Shown: positions 34,666-43,653 of the stretch, one piece after another
Layout of the letters: each line of letters opens with the position of its first letter
Position numbering within the stretch: position 1 is the first letter of the stretch
Notes under the pieces: model-generated
The model's input: the letters and a program-made list of their open reading frames with translations, nothing else
Databases searched by the model: none
What the model was told of the DNA's origin: nothing
Program-made: the position numbers and the translations under genes
Assembly: GCA_965279125.1 (NCBI GenBank)
Contig: CBDIHL010000040.1
Location: forward strand, 62,001 to 126,000
DNA length: 64,000 nt
Direction: 5' to 3'
DNA from: Dinoroseobacter sp965279125
Lineage (GTDB): Bacteria > Pseudomonadota > Alphaproteobacteria > Rhodobacterales > Rhodobacteraceae

Positions 34666-35066
34666 CTACTGACGCGCGCAAGACGCTGAGCGCTATCCAG
34701 GCGCTGATCAGCAAAGACTTGGAGGAAACGTCGGCCGAGGATATCCGAGCCGAGTTCGTCGAGGACGGCTTTGATCCCGACCACATAGCCCGAGAGATGG
34801 CCGAGGCGATCGATGCCGTGGTGTCCGAGTTTCAACGAAACAGGGTGGCCGCGACCAAGGCTGTTAAAAAGGCGACCAAGGCGCCAGTCGCGACCAGCAG
34901 GCCCGCTTTGGAGCGCATAAAGGAATTGGTACAAAGGGCATTTCAGAGAGAGCCAAACCTTGCCACAGCATTCAGAAACGGATCCAAGCAGTCCGAGAAC
35001 GATTGGAATTCAACGTACGACGATCTTGTTTTGCTTGGAAAGATAAATCCAAACCAACATGATTGA
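34662..35066 (+). CDS. hypothetical protein in the sigma-like/ImmA operon
   Basis: A 134-residue protein with an acidic helical N-terminus and a Lys/Ala-rich centre (VAATKAVKKATKA). No domain is recognised. Its ATG overlaps the upstream stop (ATGA) and its end overlaps the protease start. It may be the partner or the substrate of the ImmA/IrrE protease; this rests only on context. Confidence 0.65.
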   Translation: MTTDARKTLSAIQALISKDLEETSAEDIRAEFVEDGFDPDHIAREMAEAIDAVVSEFQRNRVAATKAVKKATKAPVATSRPALERIKELVQRAFQREPNLATAFRNGSKQSENDWNSTYDDLVLLGKINPNQHD

Positions 35067-35829
35067 TGTCGCTTCCTTGTCGCCGGCTGAGAAGCTAATT
35101 TGGGATCACGGATTTCGCAAACCTGAACACATAGATCTCGAGGGGGTCGCCCTTTCAATAGGGGCGACAGTCATCTATCGCCGCCTTGATGGCTGCGCCG
35201 CCAGGCTTCTCACCGACGGCGACAAGGCGGTGATCAGCATCGAGGCGAATGACAACCCGGGCCGGCAACGCTTCTCACTCGGGCACGAGTTGGCGCACTG
35301 GATCAATGACACCAAGCGCGCGTCGTTCAATTGCTCGAGCGATTCGATCGGGCCGCAAAACGCCGAGGCGGTGTCAGTCGAGGCTAACGCGAACGTGTAT
35401 GCGAGCCAGCTCATATTGCCCGACTACATGGTGACTCCGTGGCTCGAAGGCAAGAAGATGACGCTCAACGTCGCCGCGGAGTTGGCGGACGCATTCAACG
35501 CAAGTGTCACCGCCTCGGCGATCAAGTTGGCCAAGAGGTCTACCATCCCCGTCTGCGTGGCGTGCCACGACATGCGCGGCAGACGCTGGTTCGTGCGCAG
35601 CAAGTCATGGCCCTTCGACCTGTATCCGGTCAGTCAGCTTAATTGCAATACGGCTGCTTTCGACATCGCGTTCAAGGCTACTAACCGCATGTCGACGCCC
35701 AGAAAGGATCAGGCCGACTGGTGGCTGAGCGGCCCCGACGTCCGGCGCTTGCAAGTGGAGACGCAATCGATGCGGCTCCCTGACGGGTCGGCGCTGACCA
35801 CAATCGCGATTCCGATCACAAGACGTTGA
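35059..35829 (+). CDS. ImmA/IrrE family metalloprotease
   Basis: A 256-residue protein with the zinc motif HELAHW (in FSLGHELAHW, near residue 74) and the downstream helix VEANANVYASQLILP, whose Glu/Asn region completes the site. ImmA cleaves the ImmR repressor in ICEBs1 and IrrE/PprI cleaves DdrO. Here it closes the operon divergent from the Pycsar-like genes, so proteolytic control of that operon is plausible. The start overlaps the previous gene by eight bases. Confidence 0.87.
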   Translation: MIDVASLSPAEKLIWDHGFRKPEHIDLEGVALSIGATVIYRRLDGCAARLLTDGDKAVISIEANDNPGRQRFSLGHELAHWINDTKRASFNCSSDSIGPQNAEAVSVEANANVYASQLILPDYMVTPWLEGKKMTLNVAAELADAFNASVTASAIKLAKRSTIPVCVACHDMRGRRWFVRSKSWPFDLYPVSQLNCNTAAFDIAFKATNRMSTPRKDQADWWLSGPDVRRLQVETQSMRLPDGSALTTIAIPITRR

Positions 35830-36308
35830 TTTCTGTTGCTAGCGCACCGGTGAGGAGCTAGTCGACGATGGGCTCTGACCGGCCGACGCGCATCCTTGGA
35901 CCGCCGCGACATGTCGGCAAGCATGGCCGCAATCGACCTTGCGTCACGACACTATCGATAACCACATATTGTCAACAACTGTCGGCCGGAGACACCGGAA
36001 ATCACTTCCGGTCCTAACCCGCTATAACCTTCAATTACGCGAAGTTGACGCGTCAGATGATCCGCTCGATGTTCGCCTCACTCGCACTAAGACCGACGAC
36101 AACTGCATTTGCACTGCAACGATCTGGCTGCCTAGGAGGCATTCACATTGGTAGCGGACTCTCTGCAATCGAACGCCTTCGCAATTAGGGTACCCCAGGA
36201 AGTACCCCAGTACATCCAGTTTTTACGCTTGGCCAGCAGCTGACCGAAAAATCGTCAATCTTTAGCCGAGCTTCGTCACACTGAATTACAAGTGTCTGTA
36301 CCGGTGGT
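35830..36308. other. intergenic region with a hairpin and a short repeat
   Basis: About 480 bp without a convincing gene. ACCGGAA (35994-36000) and TTCCGGT (36006-36012) form a perfect 7-bp hairpin without a T-tract. GTACCCCAG occurs twice at 36190-36198 and 36202-36210. Confidence 0.45.
36190..36210 (+). repeat. short direct repeat GTACCCCAG x2
   Basis: Two copies 12 bp apart. Repeats of this GTACCCC kind occur near integrase genes as arm-type sites, but no integrase is found next to it here, so its role is uncertain. Confidence 0.35.
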
Positions 36309-36956
36309 CTACGGCCCCCTGAATGCACCTATCCTGAACCGCACAGCTTCCTCATAGCCGAGCAAGCTTGAAATAAGCAAGAATCTTATGAAGTTCGGCC
36401 TATCAAGTTTCTCTGCGCGAGCAAGCTGATCCAGTTCGGTCCACATCCGCGCCGGCACTCTGAGTTCAACAACGATGTCTGCGTAGCCAAACTCTTCAAC
36501 CACCATATTCCGGCTCTTGCTCTGCTTAATGTCCTCGGATTGACCGATCCCACGTCCAATCCATGCACCTTCCAGTGAATCCGCTCTGGGTGGCGACGCC
36601 GGAGTCCGCTTACGCATGCTTTCGAGGTCATGCAACTGCTCATACGCTACTTGGCCGTACATTCGATGGAATAGAAGGCCAAGTACCGCATCCGCCCTGG
36701 ATGAATTTGCTTTCTGGCAAATCCAGTCAATCCGCTCGACCAACGTCCGCTGCAATTTGATGCGCTCGGTATGACCCTCCGCATCGAACCCACTCAAATC
36801 TGACGCCTCGAGAACGACCTTACTGTCGCTTGAACGAGGGGCCTTTTGAAATGGCCAGAGCTTTTCACGTTGTGAGATTTTCACCGTTGGAGGAAGTTTC
36901 GTCGACGTCCTGTTTTGTAACACGTACAGTTTCTCACAAGCGAGCGCCTCTGTCAT
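36309..36956 (-). CDS. hypothetical protein of the mobile element
   Basis: A 215-residue protein of unknown function. The C-terminal part (ADIVVELRVPARMWTELDQL then ARAEKLDRPNFIRFLLISSL) has a strand followed by two helices, similar to ribbon-helix-helix DNA-binding proteins. It is divergent from the alpA-type gene, so it may be an element regulator or partition-like protein. Confidence 0.55.
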   Translation of the reverse strand: MTEALACEKLYVLQNRTSTKLPPTVKISQREKLWPFQKAPRSSDSKVVLEASDLSGFDAEGHTERIKLQRTLVERIDWICQKANSSRADAVLGLLFHRMYGQVAYEQLHDLESMRKRTPASPPRADSLEGAWIGRGIGQSEDIKQSKSRNMVVEEFGYADIVVELRVPARMWTELDQLARAEKLDRPNFIRFLLISSLLGYEEAVRFRIGAFRGP

Positions 36957-37060
36957 AGAGGAATCGCGATGGGTCTGATCCGCCGTAATGGATTGGGGAT
37001 TACTTGAGCTCTGATTGCCTCCCCGAGCGACATGTTCAATAGGCTAAAGGAGATGGAGAA

Positions 37061-37279
37061 ATGAACCAAGAAAATCCCGTGGATTCCTTACCCTCGCCCG
37101 CGCTATATCGACTCAAGCAAGTGCTCCAACGCATACCAGTGTCTCGCTCCACTTGGTTCGCGGGCATAAATACCGGGCGGTTCCCCCGCGGTCACCACCT
37201 GAGTCCAGGCATTACGGTATGGCACTCAGACGACATTCACAAGTTAATTCACACGGTTTGCCCGAGGCAAAATGCATGA
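37061..37279 (+). CDS. alpA: AlpA family excisionase/regulator
   Basis: A 72-residue protein with the MerR-like helix-turn-helix of AlpA: YRLKQVLQRIPVSRSTWFAG then FPRGHHLSPGITVWHSDDI. AlpA proteins control excision or integrase expression of prophage-like and P4-like elements. AAGGAGATGGAG precedes the ATG. Its stop overlaps the ATG of the relaxase gene. Confidence 0.85.
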   Translation: MNQENPVDSLPSPALYRLKQVLQRIPVSRSTWFAGINTGRFPRGHHLSPGITVWHSDDIHKLIHTVCPRQNA

Positions 37280-37562
37280 AAGACACGCTCTTTCTACGCG
37301 CCGGTACGATCGGCTTGTCGCGTCGCGAAGGTCGCAAGCCAACAACGCTTCTCGCAGCAGCTCGGCACAATCAGCGCAGAATCCTTGCCGAGCGGCGAAA
37401 TGGTCACATCGACAACTCTCGCACTCAGCTGAATATTCATCTGGCAGGAGCTGTTACGCCGGAAGAGGTCGTTGCATTGGCAAGATCTACGCTGTCGAGC
37501 GCCGGGGTTGCTGTATCAAAACTGCGGAAAGATTATGTCCAGGCAGTGGAGCTAATTTTTAG
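37276..37562 (+). pseudogene. Mob/Pre-type relaxase, 5' part (split by IS5)
   Basis: The first 95 codons start MKDTLFLRAGTIGLSRREGR. The reading frame runs to the TTAG target site (37559-37562), after which IS5 sequence adds a premature stop (37581). Removing the IS and one TTAG joins this in frame to 38724-39258, giving a 273-residue protein. ATG overlaps the alpA stop. Confidence 0.75.
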
Positions 37563-38719
37563 GGAAAGTCTGAATAACTAGGAAACGGCAACGCTTCGCG
37601 TGCGCCTGCATTGCCAATCCCGTTCGAATTGATCATTTTCATGCGCTGGGCGAGGGATTTCGATGTCTTTTGCGGCTTCATGCTGCTTTCGGACGCACCT
37701 GTCCTATCAACGCCATCAACTGCTTGCGCGCCATCCACAGATTGCTCAACGCGAACAGCGTGATCACATGCGCGGTGTTCTTCGCCAAGCCCTTGAATCT
37801 GACCTTCGTCAGACCGAATTGCCGCTTGATGACGCGGAACGGGTGCTCCACCTTGGCGCGCTTGCTCGCCTTGGCGTGTTCGTTCTTTTGCACTCGTGCT
37901 TTGGCTCGCCCTTCAGGCAATTTGGCGATGTCACTGGGCCTGGCCGCAATGTGCCAGTTCACCGGCTTCTTGACTCGTGTTTGCGCGCCCCGGTAGCCCG
38001 AGTCGGCCCACACGTCACGCTCCTTGCCGTGCAACAAATCCGCCACCTGCTCCACGTCCGCTTCGTTGGCCGCCGTCGTCGTCACCGTATGCACCAGGCC
38101 CGATTCGGCATCCACCGCAATGTGCGCCTTCATCCCGAAGTGCCACTGGTTGCCCTTCTTCGTCTGATGCATCTCAGGGTCACGCTCACCGGTGCTGTTC
38201 TTCGTCGAACTGGGCGCGGCGATGATCGTCGCGTCAACGATGGAGCCCTTCTTGAGCAGCAGTCCTTTGCGCGCCAGGTGCGCATTGACCTGCTTGAAGA
38301 TGTCCTCTGCCAAGTCGCTTTGCTCCAGCATGTGCCGGAAGTTCAAGATGGTCGTTTCATCGGGAAGGGCGTTCAAATCAAGCTTGGCAAATGTCCGCAG
38401 CGATGCGATCTCGTACAGCGCTTCTTCCATCGCCGGATCGCTCAGCGAAAACCAGTTCTGCATGAGGTGTACACGCAGCATCGACTCCATCGGGTATGGG
38501 CGCCTGCCTCGCCCGGCCACCGGATAGTGCGGCTCAATGACCTTGAGCATCGCCTTCCACGGAACGACCTGCTCCATCTCACCCAGGAAGACCTCGCGCC
38601 TGGTCTTCTTCCTCTTGCCCGCTTGCTCGGCATCCGCGAAACTGATCTGGCTCATCGTTGCAGCTCCTCGACATCGGTACATGCATCATGCAAGATTCGT
38701 GCACTTGTTCAGAGTTTCC
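37563..38719 (-). mobile_element. IS5-family insertion sequence, copy 1 (1157 bp)
   Basis: Ends are GGAAAGTCTGAATAA at 37563 and, read inward from 38719, GGAAACTCTGAACAA, an imperfect terminal inverted repeat. The 4-bp direct repeat TTAG flanks it (37559-37562 and 38720-38723), which fits the YTAR target of the IS5 group. It interrupts the relaxase gene. The same element is present inverted at 49931-51087. Confidence 0.9.
37678..38655 (-). CDS. IS5-family transposase (copy 1)
   Basis: A 325-residue DDE transposase. It has the N-terminal IS5 domain (RREVFLGEMEQVVPWKAMLK), the first Asp in GSIVDATIIAAPSSTKN, the second in VWADSGYRGAQTR, and the Glu in KVEHPFRVIKRQFG. GAGGAG precedes the ATG at 38655. 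It is intact and identical in length to the copy at 49995-50972. Confidence 0.93.
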   Translation of the reverse strand: MSQISFADAEQAGKRKKTRREVFLGEMEQVVPWKAMLKVIEPHYPVAGRGRRPYPMESMLRVHLMQNWFSLSDPAMEEALYEIASLRTFAKLDLNALPDETTILNFRHMLEQSDLAEDIFKQVNAHLARKGLLLKKGSIVDATIIAAPSSTKNSTGERDPEMHQTKKGNQWHFGMKAHIAVDAESGLVHTVTTTAANEADVEQVADLLHGKERDVWADSGYRGAQTRVKKPVNWHIAARPSDIAKLPEGRAKARVQKNEHAKASKRAKVEHPFRVIKRQFGLTKVRFKGLAKNTAHVITLFALSNLWMARKQLMALIGQVRPKAA

Positions 38720-38723
38720 TTAG

Positions 38724-39258
38724 CCTACCAGTTCGGACAGAAATTCCACTTGTCCCTTACTTCCAAGCCTGCACTGACTGGGCATGCAGAGAGTTCGGGC
38801 GAAGCAATCTCCTATCCGCAGATGTGCATTTCGACGAAGGGGCGCCGCATTGCCACGTCCTTCTGGTGCCTCTTGTTCGAGGAAGGAGTCTTGCAGGTCC
38901 ACTCATTGGCAGGCGCGTTCTGCCACGTCGCATTGATTCCTTTTATATGTCCGTCGCAAAAAAATTCGGCCTGGAACGGTTTGGCACCCGCCCATTCCCG
39001 GCTTCGGTGCGAAACCGAGCGGCCGCCGCGGTCATAGACGCACTACAAAAGCAACAGGACATGGTGCTACAGAGCAGATGTTGGAACACGATCCGACAAT
39101 GGATAGAAACCTCACCGAGCGAAATGGCCACCACTATCGGTATCGACATCGACGCTTTGAATGAGCCCCGCCCGTTGCGCACGATGGCACAGGTATTCAC
39201 AAGTCCAGGAAGAGGGCCCCGCAAGTCCGAGCGCGATCACGATACCTATGCTCTGTAG
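38724..39258 (+). pseudogene. Mob/Pre-type relaxase, 3' part (split by IS5)
   Basis: Continues the frame of 37276-37562 once the IS is removed: ELIFSLPVRTEIPLVPYF. The segment SADVHFDEGAPHCHVLLVP has the HxDE...PHxH motif of plasmid-mobilisation (Mob/Pre) relaxases. The protein is shorter than full relaxases (273 residues), lacking a long C-terminal part. Without the IS it would be a mobilisation gene of the element, coupled to alpA. Confidence 0.75.
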
Positions 39259-39394
39259 GTTTCACCTCGCGCAAACGGGTAGAGGGCCAGCTATAGGGCA
39301 GCTCGCCCATGGCGCCCGTACGGTAGTGAAGGCCGACGCTACCAGTATTTCCAAAATTCATTAACTCTTCGTTAACTTCTGAAAGGAAAACCAC

Positions 39395-40129
39395 ATGCAA
39401 ACGACTACTTCCGCAGCAACAACTACTTTGGACCAGCGCGTGCCCGACAGCCACGCTGTGCATTCTGACGAGGTCGACTCATCGCCCGACGCGGCGAGGA
39501 GCCTCCCATTGGCTTCGCTCTCGCAGTGTGCCGAAGAACTGCGTATTTGTTGCTTCGCCAAACTATTGCTCCACCGCTCGACTACCAAAATTGCTATCGT
39601 TTCCGAAGAAGTACTGGAGGACATGCGGTCGGTATGTTTTCAATCCCCTTCATCTTGTGGCGATACTTCTCTGGCGCTGGATGAGAAGGCAAATATTGTC
39701 TTCGAGCTAGTGCACTTATATGAACAGCTATCCGCACTCGACTCGGAAGATACCTACGTCGCAAACAGCGAACATATCTCGACCCAGTTGGACTTCATAG
39801 CGAAATGCAGTGATGATTTCCCACTCCTGCATGAGCATGCGACCGCGGTGGATTGTGCAATGGTGAAAGCCATCCGAATGCACGAGCTGGCTCGAGATCT
39901 CGCTTCCGATGCTCACGTAGCTAGATGCGATTGGTACGACTTTGAGCACGCCGCCGGCGACTTTTCGAATCTTGAGCCAGGCAATGGCACCGCACCCTTC
40001 GCAGCTTTGCGACAGGCCGCTTGCAGCATCCGCAACACCAGAGATAGGGTGCGTGTCGAAGCGAAGGACGCGCATCTCTTCCTCTATATCGCAGCACAGA
40101 AACTTGTTGATGCAGTGAACATGCAATGA
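39395..40129 (+). CDS. hypothetical protein, tandem paralogue 1
   Basis: A 244-residue protein, mostly helical and acidic, without signal peptide or TM. ELVHLYEQLSALDSEDTYVA near residue 110 matches LLQLYERLTSLKLEDDYAQ in the next gene. AAAGGAAA precedes the ATG. No known family is recognised. It follows the relaxase fragment and probably belongs to the mobile element. Confidence 0.6.
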   Translation: MQTTTSAATTTLDQRVPDSHAVHSDEVDSSPDAARSLPLASLSQCAEELRICCFAKLLLHRSTTKIAIVSEEVLEDMRSVCFQSPSSCGDTSLALDEKANIVFELVHLYEQLSALDSEDTYVANSEHISTQLDFIAKCSDDFPLLHEHATAVDCAMVKAIRMHELARDLASDAHVARCDWYDFEHAAGDFSNLEPGNGTAPFAALRQAACSIRNTRDRVRVEAKDAHLFLYIAAQKLVDAVNMQ

Positions 40130-40243
40130 GTTCCTACTGGCGCACCGCCTAACCAGGGCTCCCAATGGGGCCAGACCTTAAGCCACCCAGACGCTCTGTC
40201 ACTCTGATGCACGAGACGTCTTTGCAATTGAAAGGAAATCACA

Positions 40244-41131
40244 ATGGACGCATTCAACAATCCATCCCCCTGCGCTTCTGAGAACGAGCGAGATGCAGTG
40301 GACATGGCCATCACATCCGCTGCCATGGCCGCACCCGCCATTCAGGACCATGGGCGATGGTCGGAGGCCCACTTCGCCTCTCAACCCGACCTTGAAGACG
40401 ATCCGCGCCTCTGGGACTTGGCCGCCCCTCTCGCCGCCGCGGCGTACGGCGCATACGCACTTCATGTGACGATGGGACAGCTTCACATTCTGGCATCGAG
40501 TGTGTTGGTGTTCGTACGTCGCCTCTCTCAGCTCAGAACCTATGCTGGCGCGGCTGATTTAGACATAACTTTAGCGGGCGGCCACGCATACGACGGACTG
40601 CTCCAGCTGTATGAGAGACTTACGTCACTCAAGTTGGAGGACGACTACGCGCAGAACCAGCTGCAGTTACTCGAAGAAATCACAGGCGTTGAACCGCTGC
40701 TCCGGACCTGTTCCGTCGAAGATCAGCTTATCAACGACCTGTATGCGAGTACTCATGGCGCAAACCTGCTCCATACGGCGTACAACGACCTTGAGATGCG
40801 GCGGCAAATGGTGCTGGACGACCATCACGAGATCGCAGGCAACGCTAAGGACCTTGAGGTCGATGGCACCTACCAATCCCACGCCAAATTCGCAGCAGAT
40901 GATCTTGGGTTGACAGCCACGCTCTTGGATACGACCCAAGCATCGATTCTGGTTCGGGCTACTCGTGCTCACCACACGATGCTCCAGGCGGTCGATTACC
41001 TGACGCTCCAATGCAATATCTTCAGCCGCGAGATGTCCGTCTCGATGGACTCTGTGCCGGTCACCCAGCGTTCGGGCAAGCGCATCTATGCCAACACGGT
41101 GAACGCCCTAGATGAAGTAGCTCAAGGGTAA
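40244..41131 (+). CDS. hypothetical protein, tandem paralogue 2
   Basis: A 295-residue helical, acidic protein related to the gene at 39395 by the LYERL-SL-LEDDYA segment and by overall layout. AAAGGAAA precedes the ATG, the same ribosome site as its neighbour. Two Ala-rich stretches near residue 70 are hydrophobic but too short for clear TM helices. Function unknown. Confidence 0.6.
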   Translation: MDAFNNPSPCASENERDAVDMAITSAAMAAPAIQDHGRWSEAHFASQPDLEDDPRLWDLAAPLAAAAYGAYALHVTMGQLHILASSVLVFVRRLSQLRTYAGAADLDITLAGGHAYDGLLQLYERLTSLKLEDDYAQNQLQLLEEITGVEPLLRTCSVEDQLINDLYASTHGANLLHTAYNDLEMRRQMVLDDHHEIAGNAKDLEVDGTYQSHAKFAADDLGLTATLLDTTQASILVRATRAHHTMLQAVDYLTLQCNIFSREMSVSMDSVPVTQRSGKRIYANTVNALDEVAQG

Positions 41132-41570
41132 CTGCGCCAACGATCTGAACCTACACGCGTCCGGCATCCATTCGCGACATCAACATGATGAGCTTCTGCC
41201 TTGACCAAAATTTATGCTCACGCGCTGTAGGTGGTAGCGGGCAGACAGGTAGCGGTCGCGAAGTGTGTTGTGAGATTTTGGTCTCATCCGCCCGCAGCGA
41301 TGCGAGAAGCCTGCTGCGGCTGGCGGCAACGCCGGAAAATGCTTGGGCTTGATCATCTCGCTCTTCGCCTGACAGATCCGCTGGAGAATTCTGAGCCGTT
41401 ATTCAGGCTATTCGGTATCTTTTCATATCAATCGATGCTGCAATTGCGTTCTGGCTCACCAATACCACCGGACCGCAGTACGCTAGTACGCACGGTCGGT
41501 ACGCACCGAAAGGGAAAATTTCGACGGAAAATTGACAAGCACCGCGATGGTGCCCGTCAAACCGCAATCT
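41132..41570. other. intergenic region; nothing recognised
   Basis: About 440 bp between the tandem paralogues and the XRE gene with no convincing coding frame, repeat or hairpin. Confidence 0.4.
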
Positions 41571-41813
41571 TCACTGAACGAATAGTGCAGGGTCCACCAA
41601 ATCTTTGAGTGGGGTATCAAGCGCCTCAGCCAGCAACCCCATGTTGTCGATGGAAATGTTGCGCAGCTCTCGCTCGACCTCGCCTACGTAGGTCCTGCTC
41701 ATGCCGCACCGGAGTGCAAGAGCTTCCTGCGAGATGTCGGCAAGCCTTCGAACTTTTCGAAGGTTTCTTGCAAACACTGCGCGCGCAGTCAGCCGCTTTA
41801 CGGTCTTCTTCAT
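41571..41813 (-). CDS. XRE-family helix-turn-helix regulator
   Basis: An 80-residue protein consisting of one HTH_3 domain: NLRKVRRLADISQEALALRC then GMSRTYVGEVERELRNIS. It is divergent from the lipoprotein gene at 41965 and may regulate the signalling locus or the element border. Confidence 0.85.
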   Translation of the reverse strand: MKKTVKRLTARAVFARNLRKVRRLADISQEALALRCGMSRTYVGEVERELRNISIDNMGLLAEALDTPLKDLVDPALFVQ

Positions 41814-41964
41814 TCAACAAGCATCTGACATAGATAGGCGGCAGACAACACGCTATGAGAGACTTATGGCAAACTATAAGTGTCTTTATCGTTTAATCCC
41901 GCCCAGACGTAGGGGTGAGCAGTCGCACATCACCTTGCCGGCAATCTCCAGGAAAGAAGCCCGC

Positions 41965-42372
41965 ATGTTCAATCGCCTCGCCCCTCTCCACACTGGTCCA
42001 GCACGCCTTTTGATGACAACATGCGCAATAGCCCTGATTGGCTGCGCTGGCAACCTCAAGCTGCTGGAAGACGGCAAAGTCCATCAGGGTCGCTTCCAGC
42101 AAGGTACCAACACCGTCGAAGTTGACATTGATGGCATCCGCTACTCTGGCACGTATTCCCAAAGCCTTGGCGTCGGGTTCGGGACCGCGATGGCCGGTCG
42201 CTCAATCATTTCCGGCAGCTTCATCACAAGCGACGGCAGCGGTCAGGCCCTGATGACCTCCCCGACCGGCAGGGTTCTCCGTTGCGCCTTTGGAACGGTT
42301 GTTGCCATGCGTGGTCAGGGAATGTGCGAGAACAACGACGGCAAACGCTACGACCTGATCATTTCTCCCTGA
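41965..42372 (+). CDS. small lipoprotein
   Basis: A 135-residue protein with a hydrophobic N-terminus ending in ALIGC, a lipobox that would place Cys27 as the lipidated residue. The mature part is beta-rich (GRFQQGTNTVEVDIDGIRYS). AGGAAAG precedes the ATG at 41965. No enzyme motif is present. It lies 36 bp before the J-domain gene. Confidence 0.75.
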   Translation: MFNRLAPLHTGPARLLMTTCAIALIGCAGNLKLLEDGKVHQGRFQQGTNTVEVDIDGIRYSGTYSQSLGVGFGTAMAGRSIISGSFITSDGSGQALMTSPTGRVLRCAFGTVVAMRGQGMCENNDGKRYDLIISP

Positions 42373-42408
42373 GCCTGCCAAGCCGCAGGCTCATCCCAGG
42401 GGACAGAC

Positions 42409-43596
42409 ATGTCACAAGAGAAGTTGCACACCCACTACGACAACCTGAAGGTTGCGCGAAATGCGCCGCCGGAGGTAATCAAGGCTGCGTACAGGGTTCT
42501 GTCGCAGCGATACCACCCGGACCGGAATCCGGGCAAGGCGGACGCCCACCGCGTGATGGCGCTGGTCAACGAGTCCTACAAGACACTGTCAGATCCTGCA
42601 GCCCGTGCGGCGCACGACGATTGGATTTTCAGGGAGGAGTCGGAAAGTGCCGCACAGGCTGTTCAGGACGCGATTGAAACCATGCAGCGCGGTGCGGCGA
42701 ATTCAGCACGCTCGACCGAAACCCAAAAGCCACGCCAACCTGCCGAGCCGGAGGTTCCCGCCTCAGCGCGGCCGGAGCACCAGGCTGAGCGGGCCAAGGA
42801 AACGGCATATGGCTACTCACGGTTCAACGAAGGACAGCGGCGATACCGCCATCACTTCGAGCCTGACACACAACCGAGAAGCAAGTGGCTGCCACCAACC
42901 CTGGTGTTGGTCCTGCTCGCTGGGACTGCATGGTTGATGAGCACGGTATCCGGGAAGTCAGAGCAGCCGTCCAGGGCGGAGTGGACCCGCCCGTCCTTAT
43001 CGGGAGGGCCAGATCGCGTGCACGCGCCAGTCGCTGTTTCCGCGCAGCCGACAGTTTCAGCCACGTCCGAGCCCAAGGATTCGACATGGCGTGCGAACCT
43101 GCGCAAGGAGTTCGAGGCGGCGGCCGACGCGTCGGTTGTAACTGCTGTGCCGGCCAAGCCCACCCCCGGTCTCACGCCCAGCGCGCCTCTGGGCGAACCG
43201 AGGACCGCACCGAACGGGCTGCCGTGGCCAGCCGGTGGGGGCTACCTGAATGGCTACGAAGTCGGCGCTGAGGGTGGCAAGTCGGGTATCACGGTAAACA
43301 ATGGCCGGGTGGGCACCCCAGCCCATGTTCAGCTGTTTAGGATTGCGACAAGCAAGGCCGAGCGCCACCTGCTCGTTCCAGCTCACGGACGCTTCACTCT
43401 TGAGGGGATTCAGCCGGGCACGTACGAAATCAGGTTCCGGTTTTTGGGAGACCAGACGGGCTATGCATCTGAGCGAATCGTTCTGCAGGAAACGGATTCG
43501 CTTTACGGCACGCAGTACGACGATGTGACCATGACCTTGTACAAGGTGCAGGGAGGCAACATGCGGACCCGCCCCTTGCTGAAGGGCGAATTCTGA
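42409..43596 (+). CDS. J-domain protein with one TM helix and a C-terminal beta domain
   Basis: A 395-residue protein. Residues 7-75 are a J domain with the HPD motif (YHPDRNPG, near 36-38). A TM helix lies at about 162-182, then a Pro/Ser-rich linker. The C-terminal domain (about 275-395) is beta-rich with PGTYEIRFRFLG, similar to carboxypeptidase-regulatory-like folds. The J domain would be cytoplasmic and call on DnaK, while the C-terminus would face the periplasm. It may belong to the signalling locus, but this is inference. Confidence 0.8.
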   Translation: MSQEKLHTHYDNLKVARNAPPEVIKAAYRVLSQRYHPDRNPGKADAHRVMALVNESYKTLSDPAARAAHDDWIFREESESAAQAVQDAIETMQRGAANSARSTETQKPRQPAEPEVPASARPEHQAERAKETAYGYSRFNEGQRRYRHHFEPDTQPRSKWLPPTLVLVLLAGTAWLMSTVSGKSEQPSRAEWTRPSLSGGPDRVHAPVAVSAQPTVSATSEPKDSTWRANLRKEFEAAADASVVTAVPAKPTPGLTPSAPLGEPRTAPNGLPWPAGGGYLNGYEVGAEGGKSGITVNNGRVGTPAHVQLFRIATSKAERHLLVPAHGRFTLEGIQPGTYEIRFRFLGDQTGYASERIVLQETDSLYGTQYDDVTMTLYKVQGGNMRTRPLLKGEF

Positions 43597-43653
43597 GATC
43601 GAGATGAGTCCAAGGGGTAAACAACCCCGCTAAACGCAGAAAGGCAGTTTTTT

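Noticed and set aside
37663..39258. A 531-residue plus-strand frame through IS5
   Set aside because: The first part is antisense to the transposase. Only the part after 38724 is real (relaxase 3' end).
43610..43630. GGGGT/ACCCC hairpin after the J-domain gene as terminator
   Set aside because: The stem is only five pairs and no T-tract directly follows.
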